From: Psoroptes ovis
Lineage: Eukaryota; Arthropoda; Arachnida; Sarcoptiformes; Psoroptidae
Length of the DNA: 64,000 nucleotides
Direction of reading: 5' to 3'
Assembly (NCBI GenBank): GCA_002943765.1
Contig: PQWQ01000002.1
Coordinates: 248,001-312,000, forward strand
Position numbers and translations under genes: made by a program. Positions 1 to 11,610 of the stretch are shown in pieces (the stretch's first letter is position 1; each line of letters begins with the position of its first letter). Under the pieces are notes generated by a model that was not told the origin of the DNA, made no database searches, and saw only the letters and a program-made list of their open reading frames with translations.

Positions 1-145
1 AAAATGTTAAAAAATTGATATTTCATCAGTCATTCTGTTTCTGAGAATCAACTGCCTCACATGGCAGTCATAATAAAATAATAAAATAAATAAAATAAAA
101 TTAAAATTAAATAAAAATTATAAAAAAAAATTTAAAATTGTGTTT
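1..145. other. AT-rich left edge, no gene seen
   Basis: This stretch is low-complexity A/T sequence (runs of aataaaat). Homology to receptor exon 1 stops at about base 146, so the fragment to its right is cut here. No coding frame is supported. Confidence 0.5.
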
Positions 146-365
146 TTTACGATATGTATATGATCTTTTGATTTTTGTTTTGTTTGAAACTTCGTTATAT
201 TCATTCTTTTTGTCATTCTTGTCAAAAAAATTGTCGATAATTATTCCAAATGAATTGATCAATGTAAAGTATGTAGAAAAAATGTTGATAAAATAAGCGA
301 ACAAATTTATATTTCATCAATTGACGGAGATAATGTTTTCCATATATCAACTTGATCAATTTCAT
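146..365 (-). pseudogene. GRL1: 5' exon fragment of a receptor gene
   Basis: From the ATG at 365 the minus strand reads MKLIKLIYGKHY, near-identical to the start of GRL2 (ATG at 2799), for about 47 codons. A 2-base difference around 225 (ttcttgtc here, ttcttcg in GRL2) then shifts the frame. The next frame carries the GRL2-like tail KNDKKNEYNEVSN...RSYTY, and similarity ends near 146. There is no TM1 core, exon 2 or 3' exon. It is a dead 5' fragment from a segmental duplication that also carried the upstream region (see 366-1218). Confidence 0.8.
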
Positions 366-1218
366 GATTACTGAGATAATTGAGAATTGAATATCACTCG
401 TATGAAACTGCAAATGAACTTGAGAACCCTAAAATGTCAAAATGAATTCTCAAATTTTTGATTTTTATTTATTTTTATTCATCTGCACTTGATAATAATT
501 TTACAGTGAAAAAAAATTGCTTAATCGAAATCAGAATTAGTCTAAAAAATTTCAGATTTATGAAACAATAATCATAATTGTCACTGTTGGTAACTGCTGT
601 TGTTGGTCTGAATCAAAAATTGAATCATGATTTGTGTTCCTATTTCATGTGATTATTGATTAATTCATTTTATGTGTTGGCCAAAATTACTTTAATCATT
701 ATTCGATTTAAATAATCGCTCTCCACAAACACATTCAATGCCTTTGATTTGGTAATTTAAAAATTCATAATAATTTTCGATTACACTCTTGTCATTGGAT
801 AGATTCATAATCTCTCCCGTACATTAAATAATTGTTATATTATAATTTCTTTGAATATTTATTCAAAACTGTATTTTTATTATCAAATATATGTTGTTAT
901 AAAGTTTATTATATGGTGTAACCTTGTAAAAAAAAGCAATTTTAAAAGTTGTGAATGTTTTTGTTAATGTTTTATTTTTATTTTTATTAATATATTTGAT
1001 AACAAATCAAAAATGAAAATCATTGCCATGGTCACTTATGGTGATTATTTAATGGTAGAAAGAAATGAGAGCGAACATGATATTATATATTATCATATAT
1101 TTTGAAAAATTAAAATTGTGGATTATGGAAATGAAAAAAATGAAATTCAATTCATCATGGTCGCGTGCTTAGTGCTTGGATCCTCTTATTCTTTTCTATC
1201 CAATTTTTTCCAATCAAA
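366..1218. other. Intergenic; duplicated receptor upstream region
   Basis: Bases from about 366 to 720 resemble 2800-3100, the region upstream of GRL2, including a shared block around 541-610 and 2941-3010 (atttcagatttatgaaacaa...ctgttgttggtctg). The duplication therefore carried putative promoter DNA as well as exon 1. From 720 to 1218, downstream of GRL2's stop, I see no gene. Confidence 0.6.
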
Positions 1219-2799
1219 TCAATCAATCTGTTGACGATATCGGCGTATATGTGGTGCAATCAGAAACATGAATTGAAGGATGTATATAAGAATCTATATT
1301 TTTCAAGAAATTAATGAGAATGCAAATTAGTTTGCTTATTTTTTCTCGCTAAAGACAATGTCTAAATTCTTACATTGATTGCAGATAATCGTGTGATGAG
1401 TATCCCATTGACCAAAGTGAAACCATAAGGACTTTGAATGAAATGATTTTTCAAATCATTGAACTTAAAGCGAATGAAAATTCATAAGATTTATAAAGTA
1501 GAATCGATTAATTCGAACAACATAATCTAAGAAATGACTAACCTTCATTAGTTGTTTATAATTGTATTTGAAAAATCTTTTTTTCGTATTTAAAAAGCTC
1601 AAATATTGTCGTTTTGACTGCAAAATACTACAATTTTTTCGATATATTATTATAGAAATTTCCATTAAGAGATTAAATGTAACAATATGAGCGAATACAA
1701 TTAGATAATATAATATTTTAATTCTATAATCTAATGAGAAAAATACCACTATCGAATTAGCCGTTGTTATACATACAATGAAAGATAAATAGACAATCGA
1801 TGCTAAAATTTTCAATTTTTCATTATCCAATGATATTTCTCTCATCAAATATTCATAATTAATTTCAAATCGTTTGACCATACTCATTATGTAGTAATTC
1901 TTTATGAATGTTGATAAATGTTCGACATCAATTAACGATAATTTTCGATGAAAGTTATTGATTTTTTGTTGTAAAGATTTTAGCTTTAAATACCAATAAT
2001 ACTGAATAGTTACAATCATCACCGGTAAATGATACATTACTATGGCAAAATCAAAGAAAAAATTGTTAAAAAAAGTTGATTACCATTCAATCAATTCATC
2101 GAATTACTTGCCTGCAGATGCATAAATATCGTGAAAAAAGAATATGACCATCCAATGAAATTTAATTAAAATGATTTCGAGTGATTGTTTGACGAATAAA
2201 ATTGATGGCAATGTTATGAATGAAAATGCTAATATTGCCAATAAACAAGCTAATATGCCTACGCTCATCTGTGTGATATCTAAATATGAATTAAAGGTTT
2301 CGATATCATAATGATTCAAGAATACACGAATGCCATCATTGTCTTTGAGATCATTTAAATGAAGTATTCTTAAATAATAATAATCATTTACTTTGGTTGT
2401 ATAACTGAATAAATAATGAAGAATAGCTGCATATGACCAAATCGTGCTCAAGCCTATTGCATACAATTTTCCCGGAAACATGTCCGAAAATAGACCAATA
2501 AATGGAATTTGATCATAGTAATCAGAATGCATCACATACAATGTTCCTTGTATTAAAATATTCATTTCTACAAAGATGGTTATTATGTAATATGTATATG
2601 ATCTTTTGATTTTTTTGTTTGAAACTTCGTTATATTCATTCTTTTTGTCATTCTTCGAAAAAAATTGTCGATAATTATTCCAAATGAATTGATCAATGTA
2701 AAGTATGTAGAAAAAATGTTGATAAAATAAGCGAACAAATTTATATTTCATCAATTGACGGAGATAATGTTTTCCATATATCAACTTGATCAATTTCAT
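1219..2799 (-). CDS. GRL2: gustatory-receptor-like 7TM protein, intact
   Basis: Four exons by paralogue alignment: 2112-2799, 1543-2039, 1374-1463 and 1219-1293, giving about 449 aa. It is a multi-pass membrane protein with hydrophobic segments near the motifs ITIFVEMNILIQG, TIWSYAAILHYLF, LACLLAILAFSF and IVYLSFIVCITTANS, and a last TM (IYILQFMFLIAPH) in exon 4. Exon 3 carries SPYGFTLVNG, which recalls the ligand-gated-channel gustatory receptors of arthropods (7tm_7 superfamily). If so, it would be a cation-channel chemoreceptor in sensory neurons. An ATG at 2868 is also in frame, but 2799 matches the start of GRL1 and GRL4. Intron 1 has an AG|GCAAGT donor, a GC-AG intron where the paralogues have GT. 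The family call is inferred; the gene model is well supported. Confidence 0.7.
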
Positions 2800-3240
2800 G
2801 ATCATTGATATGAATATCAACTGGATGAAACTGCAAATGAATTCGAAAATTTCTATTTTTATTTTCATTTTTCTGCGCTTGATAGTTTAACAGAGAAATA
2901 GTGCTTAATCGAAATTAGAATTAGTTTAGAAAATTTCAGATTTATGAAACAATAATCATAATTGTCACTGTTGGTAACTGCTGTTGTTGGTCTGAATCAA
3001 AATTTAATTACTTGTTTGTGTTTATATTTCATGTGATTATTGATTTTGTTCTTACGTGTCAAAAAAAATAATCATTATTTGATTTAAATAATCTCTGTTT
3101 TCAACATATTCAACGCCATTGAAATGTAGATTGAAAAATTGACGGAAATTATTAAAAAAAAAAAATTCAAATTGACAGAATACGAAAATCAATATTCCTT
3201 TTGATTTTCATCATCCTTGAATGACATGGCATTTATTTAA
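2800..3240. other. Upstream region of GRL2
   Basis: Non-coding DNA between GRL2 and the GRL3 fragment. Its GRL2-proximal half is duplicated at about 366-720. It probably holds the GRL2 promoter, but I see no clear TATA box or other motif. Confidence 0.5.
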
Positions 3241-3760
3241 TCAATCAATCAATCGATTGATCTTATTACGATATCGAGATATATGTGGTGCGATTAGAAG
3301 CATGAATTGAGAAATATATATGAAAATCTATTTTTTTTTGAAACAAATGAAAATTAAATTGTTTTTCAAGTAAATAATTTGTTTTAATCCTTACATGAAT
3401 TACTGATTCTTGTTTGATCAGAGTTCCATTGCTCAAAGTAAACCCCAAAGGTCGCTTAATAAAATTATTGGTCAAATCTTCACACTTTATTATGATGAGA
3501 ATAAGATTTGAATTCAATTGATTTAGTTTCAAAAATGACTTACCTTCATCAATAACCTCAAGTGATATTTAAATATTTTTTTGTTCATATTTAAATGAAT
3601 CAAATATTTACGCTTCAATTTCAAAATACCAAAATTTAATTCATGAATATTTATCGAACTACTAATCAATATGATTAATGTCATAATATGTGCTGTTACT
3701 ATGAAAAAATATAATATTTTGATTTTGAATTCGAGAAAAAAATACGCCACTATCGAGTTG
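3241..3760 (-). pseudogene. GRL3: 3' half of a receptor gene
   Basis: Only the 3' part remains: the end of exon 2 (3544-3760, from VAYFFLEFKIKILYFF to LLMK), exon 3 (3395-3484, CEDLTNNFIKRPLGFTLSNG...) and exon 4 (3241-3327, IFIYISQFMLLIAPH... then stop). Splice sites match GRL4. At 3758-3760 the exon breaks off within the triplet ttg and continues into the duplicated block that ends another gene (see 3758-4550). This looks like a microhomology deletion joining two tandem copies. Exon 1 and the front of exon 2 are missing, so it cannot make a full receptor. Confidence 0.8.
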
Positions 3761-4550
3761 ATTTAGTATGTAATTTTGCGTCTTATGAATATATAAAATT
3801 GCCTAATAAATAAAAAAATTCAGATTGAATAATCGCATAATTTCATACATCAAGTTGCTGTGAAACGAGAAAGAAAAATGTGCTAATGTTATAAATAATC
3901 TGAAAAAAACGAGAAATATTAACCTTTTATTTTTGAATAAATCATTTTTTTAGCACGATCACTTACATGAATAAATGTTTTTGATGTAATTAAATTACCA
4001 TTAAATAATACGAAACCGATCGATTTGTTTGACATTGTAAATGCTGAAGAGTTTAACTTTTGAGAAAAGAATGATTCAAGAAATGATTCCATGAAAATAA
4101 TGATAATCGAGTATGAATATCAATTGGATGAAACTGTAAATGAACTTGAAGCCTAAAATTTCAATGAATGAATTCCGAAATTTTGATTTTTATTTATTTT
4201 TAGGCATTATTCAATCACTTGATCGATTGATCTTATTACAATATCGAGATATATGTGGCGCGATTAGAAGCATGAATTGAGAAATATATATGAAAATCTA
4301 TTTTTGTGAAATAAATGAAAATCAAATTGTTTTTCAAGCAACTAATTTATTCTAATCCTTACATGAATTACTGATTCTTGCTTGATCAAAGTTCCATTGC
4401 CCAAAGTGATGCCCAAAGGTCGCTTAATAAAATTATTGGTCAAATCTTCACACTTAGATATGATTAGAAAAAAAATTTGAATTCAGTTGATTTAGTTTCA
4501 AAAATGACTTACCTTCATCAATAATCTTGAGTGATATTTAAATATTTTTT
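3758..4550. repeat. 793-bp segmental duplication, copy 1
   Basis: By eye this block matches 6061-6853 base for base at every stretch I compared, with a constant offset of 2303. It contains two receptor terminal exon pairs (3a/4a and 3b/4b) and the tail of exon 2. The duplication is very recent, or has been homogenised by gene conversion, or is an assembly artefact. Confidence 0.85.
3843..4056 (-). other. Extra terminal exon pair 3b/4b downstream of GRL4
   Basis: Exon 3b (3967-4056) is 30 codons, starts after an AAAG acceptor and ends at CAT|GTAAGT. It contains SNKSIGFVLFNGNLI. Exon 4b (3843-3899) follows a polypyrimidine-CAG acceptor and encodes IIYNISTFFFLVSQQLDV and a stop. Both are in the same phase and length class as GRL4's own exons 3 and 4, so a transcript could splice exon 2 to either pair. 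The same pair terminates GRL6, so it may instead be the leftover 3' end of a deleted GRL6-type gene. No exon 1-2 of its own lies next to it. Confidence 0.65.
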
Positions 4551-5760
4551 TGTTCATATTCAAATCAATCAAATATTTACGCTTCAATTTTAATATACTC
4601 AAATTTAATTGATGAATATTTATCGAACGACTAATTAATATAATTAATGTGATAAAATGTGCTGTTACTATGGAATAATATAATATTTTGATTTTCAATT
4701 CGAGGAAGAAATACGCAACTATCGAGTTGCCTAATGTCAATATTACAATGTATGAAAAATAAATTATTGATAGCATTGTTCTTAATTGTTTATCATGAAT
4801 TGAGATTTCTCTCATCAACAATTCATATTCAATTTCAATTCGTTTGACTATGATCATGATGTGCCAATTTCTCATTCTATTTGATTGGTTTTCGATATTT
4901 ATTTGCGATAATCTTCTTTCAAATTCATTGATCTTCCGTTTCAGAGATTTTAATTTCAGACTCAAATAAAATTGAATGATTGTAATCATCATTGGTAGAT
5001 GATAAGTGACTTGATTGCAAAAGTAATTGAAAAAAGATTAATTACTATGAATTATTTGATGCATTTACATGATTTATTTACCTACGCATGCATAAATATC
5101 ATAGAAAATCGATACGATTGTCCAATAAAGCTTTATTAAGATTATCACAAATGATTGCTTGATCACTATAATTGATGGTAAATAGACGAATATAAATGCC
5201 ATTATTGTTAATAAACTAGCTACACTGCCACAAATTACGTGTATGAAATCCAAATATGCATTCACAGTGTTGATTTCGTGTTGATTCAAAAATAATCTAT
5301 CAATATTTTTCATTTCATTCAGATGAAATATTTTCAAATAATAATAATTATTCACTCTAGTCGTAAAACTAAGATAATAATGTGAAATCACAACATATGA
5401 CCAAATCGTACACATCAAAACTGCATATAATTTTGCTGGAAACATATTTGAAAACGTTTCGGTGAACAATATTTGATCGAAATAATCGGGATTTATCAAA
5501 TATAATGTGCCGTGTATCAAAATATTCAAATCCATGAATGTTGTTATTACATAATGTGTATATGATCTTTTAAATTTTGCATCGTTCGACAAATATTCTG
5601 ATCTTTTATTTTTGAAAAATAATTGTGGATAATTTTTCCATATAAAATCATCCAAATAAGTTATGAAGAAAAAATGATGATAAAATTCACGAATAATAAT
5701 GTTTTTTTCCATCAATTGATGAAAATGTATCTTTTCACCTAAAATTTTTATCGAATTCAT
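4211..5760 (-). CDS. GRL4: gustatory-receptor-like 7TM protein, intact
   Basis: Four exons: 5082-5760, 4513-5009, 4363-4452 and 4211-4297, giving 450 aa. All borders are GT-AG, with phases 1, 0 and 0. Hydrophobic segments include YVITTFMDLNILIHG, CTIWSYVVISHYYL, SVASLLTIMAFIFV, IIYFSYIVILTLGNS, YYSIVTAHFITLIIL and the terminal YISQFMLLIAPH. The short 3' exons carry RPLGITLGNG before the last TM, the layout seen in gustatory receptors (7tm_7). The likely role is a plasma-membrane chemoreceptor channel. The start ATG at 5760 opens MNSIKILGEK, matching GRL5. A second terminal exon pair lies 155 bp downstream. This is the cleanest reference copy of the left half of the array. The family call is inferred from architecture; residue identity to known receptors is low. 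Confidence 0.72.
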
Positions 5761-6060
5761 TTTCGTATTCTTTTATGAATGAAATAAGTTTTGATCGTGA
5801 TTTTCACTTTTCAAAATTTTGTCGATCAATTTTTTCTCAGAATGAAACTCGTTTCGAAATGAAAACAAAGAAAAAATTTTTATTTGATTTTTCTCAAATT
5901 CTAAATTACAGTAGTTCTTGTGTCTGTGTGTGTGTAAGTGTTAATGGCTCAAATGTAACTGAAAATGTTTTCAATTTTTAAAATTTATAAAATTGTTTTT
6001 CTTAAAATGAATATCAGCGCTGATTTACGCATTGTAATTGTTTTTATATTGATTAAAGAA
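5761..6060. promoter_or_regulatory. Upstream region shared by GRL4 and GRL5
   Basis: This region parallels 7566-7850 upstream of GRL5. Both hold an aaattacag...ttcttgtgtgtg block followed by gtgttaat and gaaatgttttcaatttttaaaatt. Conservation above two paralogues suggests promoter or 5'UTR sequence carried with the gene. I see no specific factor site. Confidence 0.45.
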
Positions 6061-6853
6061 TTGATTTAGTATGTAATTTTGCGTCTTATGAATATATAAA
6101 ATTGCCTAATAAATAAAAAAATTCAGATTGAATAATCGCATAATTTCATACATCAAGTTGCTGTGAAACGAGAAAGAAAAATGTGCTAATGTTATAAATA
6201 ATCTGAAAAAAACGAGAAATATTAACCTTTTATTTTTGAATAAATCATTTTTTTAGCACGATCACTTACATGAATAAATGTTTTTGATGTAATTAAATTA
6301 CCATTAAATAATACGAAACCGATCGATTTGTTTGACATTGTAAATGCTGAAGAGTTTAACTTTTGAGAAAAGAATGATTCAAGAAATGATTCCATGAAAA
6401 TAATGATAATCGAGTATGAATATCAATTGGATGAAACTGTAAATGAACTTGAAGCCTAAAATTTCAATGAATGAATTCCGAAATTTTGATTTTTATTTAT
6501 TTTTAGGCATTATTCAATCACTTGATCGATTGATCTTATTACAATATCGAGATATATGTGGCGCGATTAGAAGCATGAATTGAGAAATATATATGAAAAT
6601 CTATTTTTGTGAAATAAATGAAAATCAAATTGTTTTTCAAGCAACTAATTTATTCTAATCCTTACATGAATTACTGATTCTTGCTTGATCAAAGTTCCAT
6701 TGCCCAAAGTGATGCCCAAAGGTCGCTTAATAAAATTATTGGTCAAATCTTCACACTTAGATATGATTAGAAAAAAAATTTGAATTCAGTTGATTTAGTT
6801 TCAAAAATGACTTACCTTCATCAATAATCTTGAGTGATATTTAAATATTTTTT
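6061..6853. repeat. 793-bp segmental duplication, copy 2
   Basis: Matches 3758-4550 at offset 2303. It diverges on the left before ttgatttagtatg and on the right inside the T-run after aaata. It carries exon pairs 3a/4a and 3b/4b plus about 12 codons of exon 2. Confidence 0.85.
6146..6359 (-). other. Extra terminal exon pair 3b/4b downstream of GRL5
   Basis: Exon 3b is at 6270-6359 and exon 4b at 6146-6202, identical by eye to the pair at 3843-4056. Splice sites and frames are intact. It lies directly upstream of the GRL4 promoter block, where the 3' end of a GRL6-type gene would be expected in an ancestral tandem unit. Confidence 0.6.
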
Positions 6854-7565
6854 AAATTAATCAAAGCATTTACATGATTTATTTACCTACGCATGCATAA
6901 ATATCATAGAAAATCGATACGATTATCCAATAAAGCTTTATTAAGATTATCACAAATGATTGCTTGATCAATACAAGTGATGGCAAATAGATGAATATAG
7001 ATGCCATTATTGTTAATGAACTGGCTACACAACCACAAATTTCGTGTATGAAATCTAGATATGCATTTACAGTGTTGATATCATGTTGATTCAAAAATAA
7101 TCTATCAATTCTTTTCATTTCATTTAGGTGTAATATTTTTAAATAATAATAATTATTCACTTTAGTCGTGAAACTAAGATAATAATGTGAAATCACAGCA
7201 TATGACCAAATCGTACACATTAAAACTGCATATAATTTTGCTGGAAACATTTTTGAAAACGTACCGGTAAACAATATTTGATCGAAATAATCTGGATTTA
7301 TCAAATATAATGTGCCGTGTATCAAAATATTCAAATCCATGAATGTTGTTGTAACATAATGTTTAGATGATCTTTTAAATTTTGCATTATTCGACAAATA
7401 TTCTGATCTCTTATTTTTGAAAAATAATTGTGGATAATTTTTCCATATAAAATCATCCAAATAAAGTATGAAGAAAAAATGATGATAAAATTCACGAATA
7501 ATAATGTTTTTTTCCATCAATTGATGAAAATGTATCTTTTCACCTATAATTTTTATCAAATTCAT
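6514..7565 (-). pseudogene. GRL5: receptor gene lacking almost all of exon 2
   Basis: Exon 1 is complete (6887-7565, MNLIKIIGEK... to YACVG, 679 nt as in GRL4) with an AG|GTAAAT donor. The intron then runs straight into the last roughly 12 codons of exon 2 (ending at LLMK|GTAAGT), exon 3a (6666-6755) and exon 4a (6514-6600). About 450 nt of exon 2, encoding TM5 and TM6 and the loop before them, is deleted. Exon 1 ends in phase 1 and exon 3 starts in phase 0, so skipping the gap breaks the frame. The 3' side lies inside the 793-bp duplication, whose edge marks the breakpoint. Exon 1 remains close to GRL4's, so inactivation is probably recent. Confidence 0.8.
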
Positions 7566-7926
7566 TTTTTATTCTCCTATCAATGAAATAAGTTTGATCG
7601 TAATTTTCTTGAAATAAAACTATGGCGAATATTTTTATTTTATTTCATTTTTTCTAAAAATTCTAAATTACAGAAATTCTTGTGTGTGTAAAAGTGTTAA
7701 TCGCTTAAATTAAATTGAAATGTTTTCAATTTTTAAAATTATTTTTAATTCCTAAAAATCGTTTGGTGTAAAATGAAAGTCAGCACATATATAATGTAGT
7801 GTTATTGTTTTTACATTTTAAAGATAATTTAATTGATTAAATAATTGATTGAGTTTGTAAATTTTCATATCATAAATATGGAAAATTTCCTGATAAATAA
7901 AATCGAAATTGAATTATCCCGTAATT
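7566..7926. other. Intergenic between GRL5 and GRL6
   Basis: Holds the GRL5 upstream block that parallels 5761-6060, then the 3' flank of GRL6, which resembles 3761-3842 (an attgattgagtttgtaaatttt stretch). No gene is seen. Confidence 0.5.
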
Positions 7927-9081
7927 TCAGACATTAAGTTGCTGTGAAACAAGAAAGAAAAATGTACTGATATTATAAATTATCTATTAAAAAAAATAAA
8001 CAAAAAATTAATAATAAATCTTCTTTAATGATTTAATTATATTTTTTTCAAAATCATTTCTCGTACATGAATAAATGTTTTCGAAGTAATCAAATTACCA
8101 TTAAATAATACGAAACCGATCGATTTGTTTGACATTGTATATGCTAAAGAGTTTAACTTTTGAGAAAAGAGTTGTGATTCCATGAAAATAATGATTATCA
8201 TAATTGTTTTTTTTTTCATAAAACTTACTTTATAGAATCGATTATATGATAAAATTCTTCGCTTATATAATATGAATAAACATTTTTTATTGATTGATAA
8301 AAATTCAATATTTGATCGAACAATCAATGAACAATTAAAAATCAATAATGATAACAAACCGATGTGTACTACATAGACTATCACATAAAGCAATCGAAAA
8401 TCTAAACTTATTTGAATTAAAAATAATACACATGTCAAATATACAATCAATAAATTGAAACCAATGAATATGATGCTTAAAAAATTCCGTAATTGTTTAT
8501 CAGATTTGATAATATATTCATTTAATTGCATAGACCGACGATGAAATCGTTTTAAACGATAAAATTTTAATCGTTTTTGTTCATTATTATTTTCGTATAA
8601 TTTTCTATGATATTCTGAAATTTTTCTCATCAATATTGATTGCTTCATTATGATGAAATATTGAACAATAATGATGATAGCAGGAAATAGATATGTGCAT
8701 TGTTGACCATATTACGTTCATTGTTAGGATATATTTCGAACCTATACCAGTCGGTGCAAATTGTGGTATTATTTGAAAAAATTTACAATATTCATATAAT
8801 TTTGTATCCAATATAAATGGTAATGTTCCTATTATAAATAAAATATTTATAATTCCTGGCAATATTACATTCATGAATGATTTCGGAATTTTTTCTTGTT
8901 TCCGATAATTCAAATTTATGCCGAAAGAATTTTCAATTCTTTCATTATAATAATACAATTGATTAATATGATTGTATGAATGATGATAGAATGATGATTT
9001 TTCCATTAATTTTAACCATATTTTTGTTTCATAATCTAAAAAATTCATTATGAATCTAATGATGATGTTCACTAGAAACAT
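7927..9081 (-). pseudogene. GRL6: receptor gene with central deletion
   Basis: Exon 1 starts at the ATG at 9081 (or 9048, MNFLDYETKIW) and reads through TM1 (IINILFIIGTLPFI) to NVIWSTM near 8700. There the sequence jumps to the beginning of exon 2 (LFPAIIIIVQYFIIMKQS) in another frame. TM2's end, TM3, TM4 and intron 1 are missing. Exon 2 continues to YK|GTAAGT at 8229. Exon 3b is 8067-8156 (SNKSIGFVLFNGNLI) and exon 4b is 7927-7983 (IIYNISTFFFLVSQQLNV, stop). Everything downstream of the deletion is open with good splice sites. The deletion plus frame change makes a working receptor unlikely. Confidence 0.75.
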
Positions 9082-9517
9082 TTTTCAATATTTTTTCAAT
9101 GATGATAAAATTTTGAATTCATAAAATACAGTCAAAAGAATGTGAAATAGAATTTGTATGGAAAAATTTTTCCATGCACCAGTTTCGAATCAGTATTCAA
9201 TGATCACTGGGTCGATATGTTGAAAAAATTACGGCAAGAATTGGAATTTCATCTCCTAAAAATTCAAATTATTATTGATATTTCTTTTTCCAGATTGAAA
9301 ATGTATCGAAAAATCGAATTTCTTACAAAAATAAATGTTATATTGTAATTTTTATTTTGTTTCATTTATTCCAATTCAAAAATAATGATGACGAAATTTT
9401 GTTTCGATTACATTCGTTTTCAAGAAATGTTTGACGACAAAAGGAAAAAGAATGTCGAAAGATTTATGAAAACCTAAATAAAAAAACATGATAAATGATT
9501 TATTATGAATTCATAGT
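9082..9517. other. Intergenic between GRL6 and GRL7
   Basis: AT-rich DNA with no supported gene. A short plus-strand open frame (9154-9348) has no recognisable motif and no paralogue upstream of other copies, so I treat it as chance. Confidence 0.5.
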
Positions 9518-10994
9518 TTATTTATAAAATGATGAATAAATCATATTCAGGTATACCGTCATAAATGTATTTGAGGTGATTTTGAATCCAGTTTTCAACG
9601 AAATACCTGAAGTATTCATTAACATTAAATTATTGATTTCATTTAACTAAATTATGGAAAGAAATTGAATGAAAATATTTGAATCATTGCACCGTTTTAA
9701 ATCGATTAATATTTTTGTCTGAAAAATTACCTTATATGATGAATAATTGAATTTTTGTCTGAATGAATTCAAACATTTTTGATTAATTTTTAAATAACGA
9801 TAATTTTTATGTTCAATTTTTGAACAATTCCATATGAATGTTGATAATATAATCGAATGATTCAAAAATATTAGACAATAAGGAATTTTATATGTCAGAA
9901 TTATTTGAACTAAAAATACTAAGCAAGCTGTATACAATAATATTGATGAAATACCATAGAATAAAATGCTCAAAAAATTTTTCAATTGTTTATCATATAA
10001 ATGAATTTCATTCAAAATCTCATTATTATCGTGTATGATTTTATTATAACGTAATCTCAATAAAAATGAAAATTCATTGTCTTGCGACAATCTTGATGAA
10101 TATTTTGTTCTGAAATTTTCAATTTTTTTCAACAATATTTGTTGTTTTGATATTATATAAATGTGAATCGAAATAATGAATGATGAAAAATGATAAATTC
10201 CTTCAAGATTTTGATCAATCATTCGATGAGAAATGTTAATTTCAAAGAAAAAAAAAATTGATAAATTTACCTGAACAAATATAATATCCATTCATTTGAA
10301 ATACGATATACCAAAATATTGAGTAAGTTAGCTTTTTAGATTCATGTGTCGCTAGAATGTAAAGCCAATTCATTTGTGTGAAACTTGTGAATAATATTAT
10401 TAAACATCTTGTCATTGATAATATATAATCACGTAATTGTATGATTCGCTTTAATTGTTGCTGTTTCAAATTGATTTTCTGATTGTAACAATTGAAACCA
10501 TTTTCTCTATGTTGATAATAATCATCTGTTGATATGTGAAGTATGAATAAAAATCTATATTGTTCACGTTTATTGTTCATTAATAGACCATATATTAGAT
10601 GTAACGAATCGATTATTGCCCATAATGACATAACAGTTAGATTATATTTAATCGCACTTTTAGGAAAATAATCTAGCAAACATGAAACAAACGAATATTT
10701 TCTTATATTATTTAGATTATTGTCATTAAAAATAACAAATATCAAAGCAGTCACAACAAAAATTGAATTACTAATGCTTGGTATTATTAAATGTTTGAAT
10801 TGTTCACTTTTTTTCAATAATTTTGAATCATTTTTATTATTATTTGAAAATTTTTGCATTGATTCATCAAAATAGAATAGAATTCCAACATGATTATGAA
10901 ATGTGTGATAGAACTTGTTTAGCATTAAACGTTTCCATAATTTTATTTCAAAATTGAACATATATTGAATACATCGCTTAAAACTTGCATTCAT
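9518..10994 (-). CDS. GRL7: gustatory-receptor-like 7TM protein, intact, two introns
   Basis: Three exons: 10271-10994, 9731-10200 and 9518-9646, giving 440 aa from the first ATG (10994; an alternative is MFNFEIKLW at 10961). Intron 1 (CAG|GTAAAT, phase 1) is at the same site as in GRL2 and GRL4. Intron 3 is absent, so the last exon fuses the short exon and TM7 (GISLKTGFKI...YLNMIYSSFYK, stop). Hydrophobic stretches include IFVVTALIFVIF, TVMSLWAIIDSL, LIILFTSFTQMNWLY, LSILFYGISSILLYTACLVFL and IPYCLIFLNHSIILSTFI. Like its neighbours it is probably a divergent arthropod chemoreceptor. It is intermediate in structure between the left (three-intron) and right (one-intron) copies. Confidence 0.7.
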
Positions 10995-11610
10995 GATGAA
11001 CAAAATTGAAATGCAAATGCAATTTTCACTCGAAAATTAATTTTAAAAATTAATTTGTAATTTCAAATTCATATTTCACATGATTGAATTATTATTGTTT
11101 TAATATTTATTATCTGTTTGTTTAATTCGTTTAATTTATTGATTCACTTAATTTGTAATGTTTGATTAGACAATGTTTGTTTTTAGCGTTATACATGTAT
11201 GATTTCATTTTTTTCTTTGTTGAAAAAAAATTAGATCTTAATGATTTAATCGATAAAATAATCGGTATTTGTAGTTGTTTCTGACATTTTTGTACTTCAA
11301 GTTGATGAATAATGTCTGTTGACAATTAGAGTAAAAAATTTGTCATTGAAAAAGAAAAGGGTTAATGATGAATTTTCGATTTTTTTGAAAATTTTTCATT
11401 CAAGAATTTGAAAATTTAAATCGATTATTTGTTCATCCTCTGATAGCGGAACAAGGAATTAATTCTATGGGATTTCATTGTTCGATGATATCTCGATTCC
11501 ATACTTTTTTTTAATATTCGATTTTCCTTTTTATTTTATTCCGAATTGAGATTTATTTACATAGGTTTTGAGAATTTGAAATTATGCAATCGTGTCCCAT
11601 GTTTTGTTAT
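10995..11610. other. Intergenic between GRL7 and GRL8
   Basis: AT-rich spacer. A minus-strand 64-codon frame (11131-11325) is unlike any receptor exon. Nothing is supported. Confidence 0.5.
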
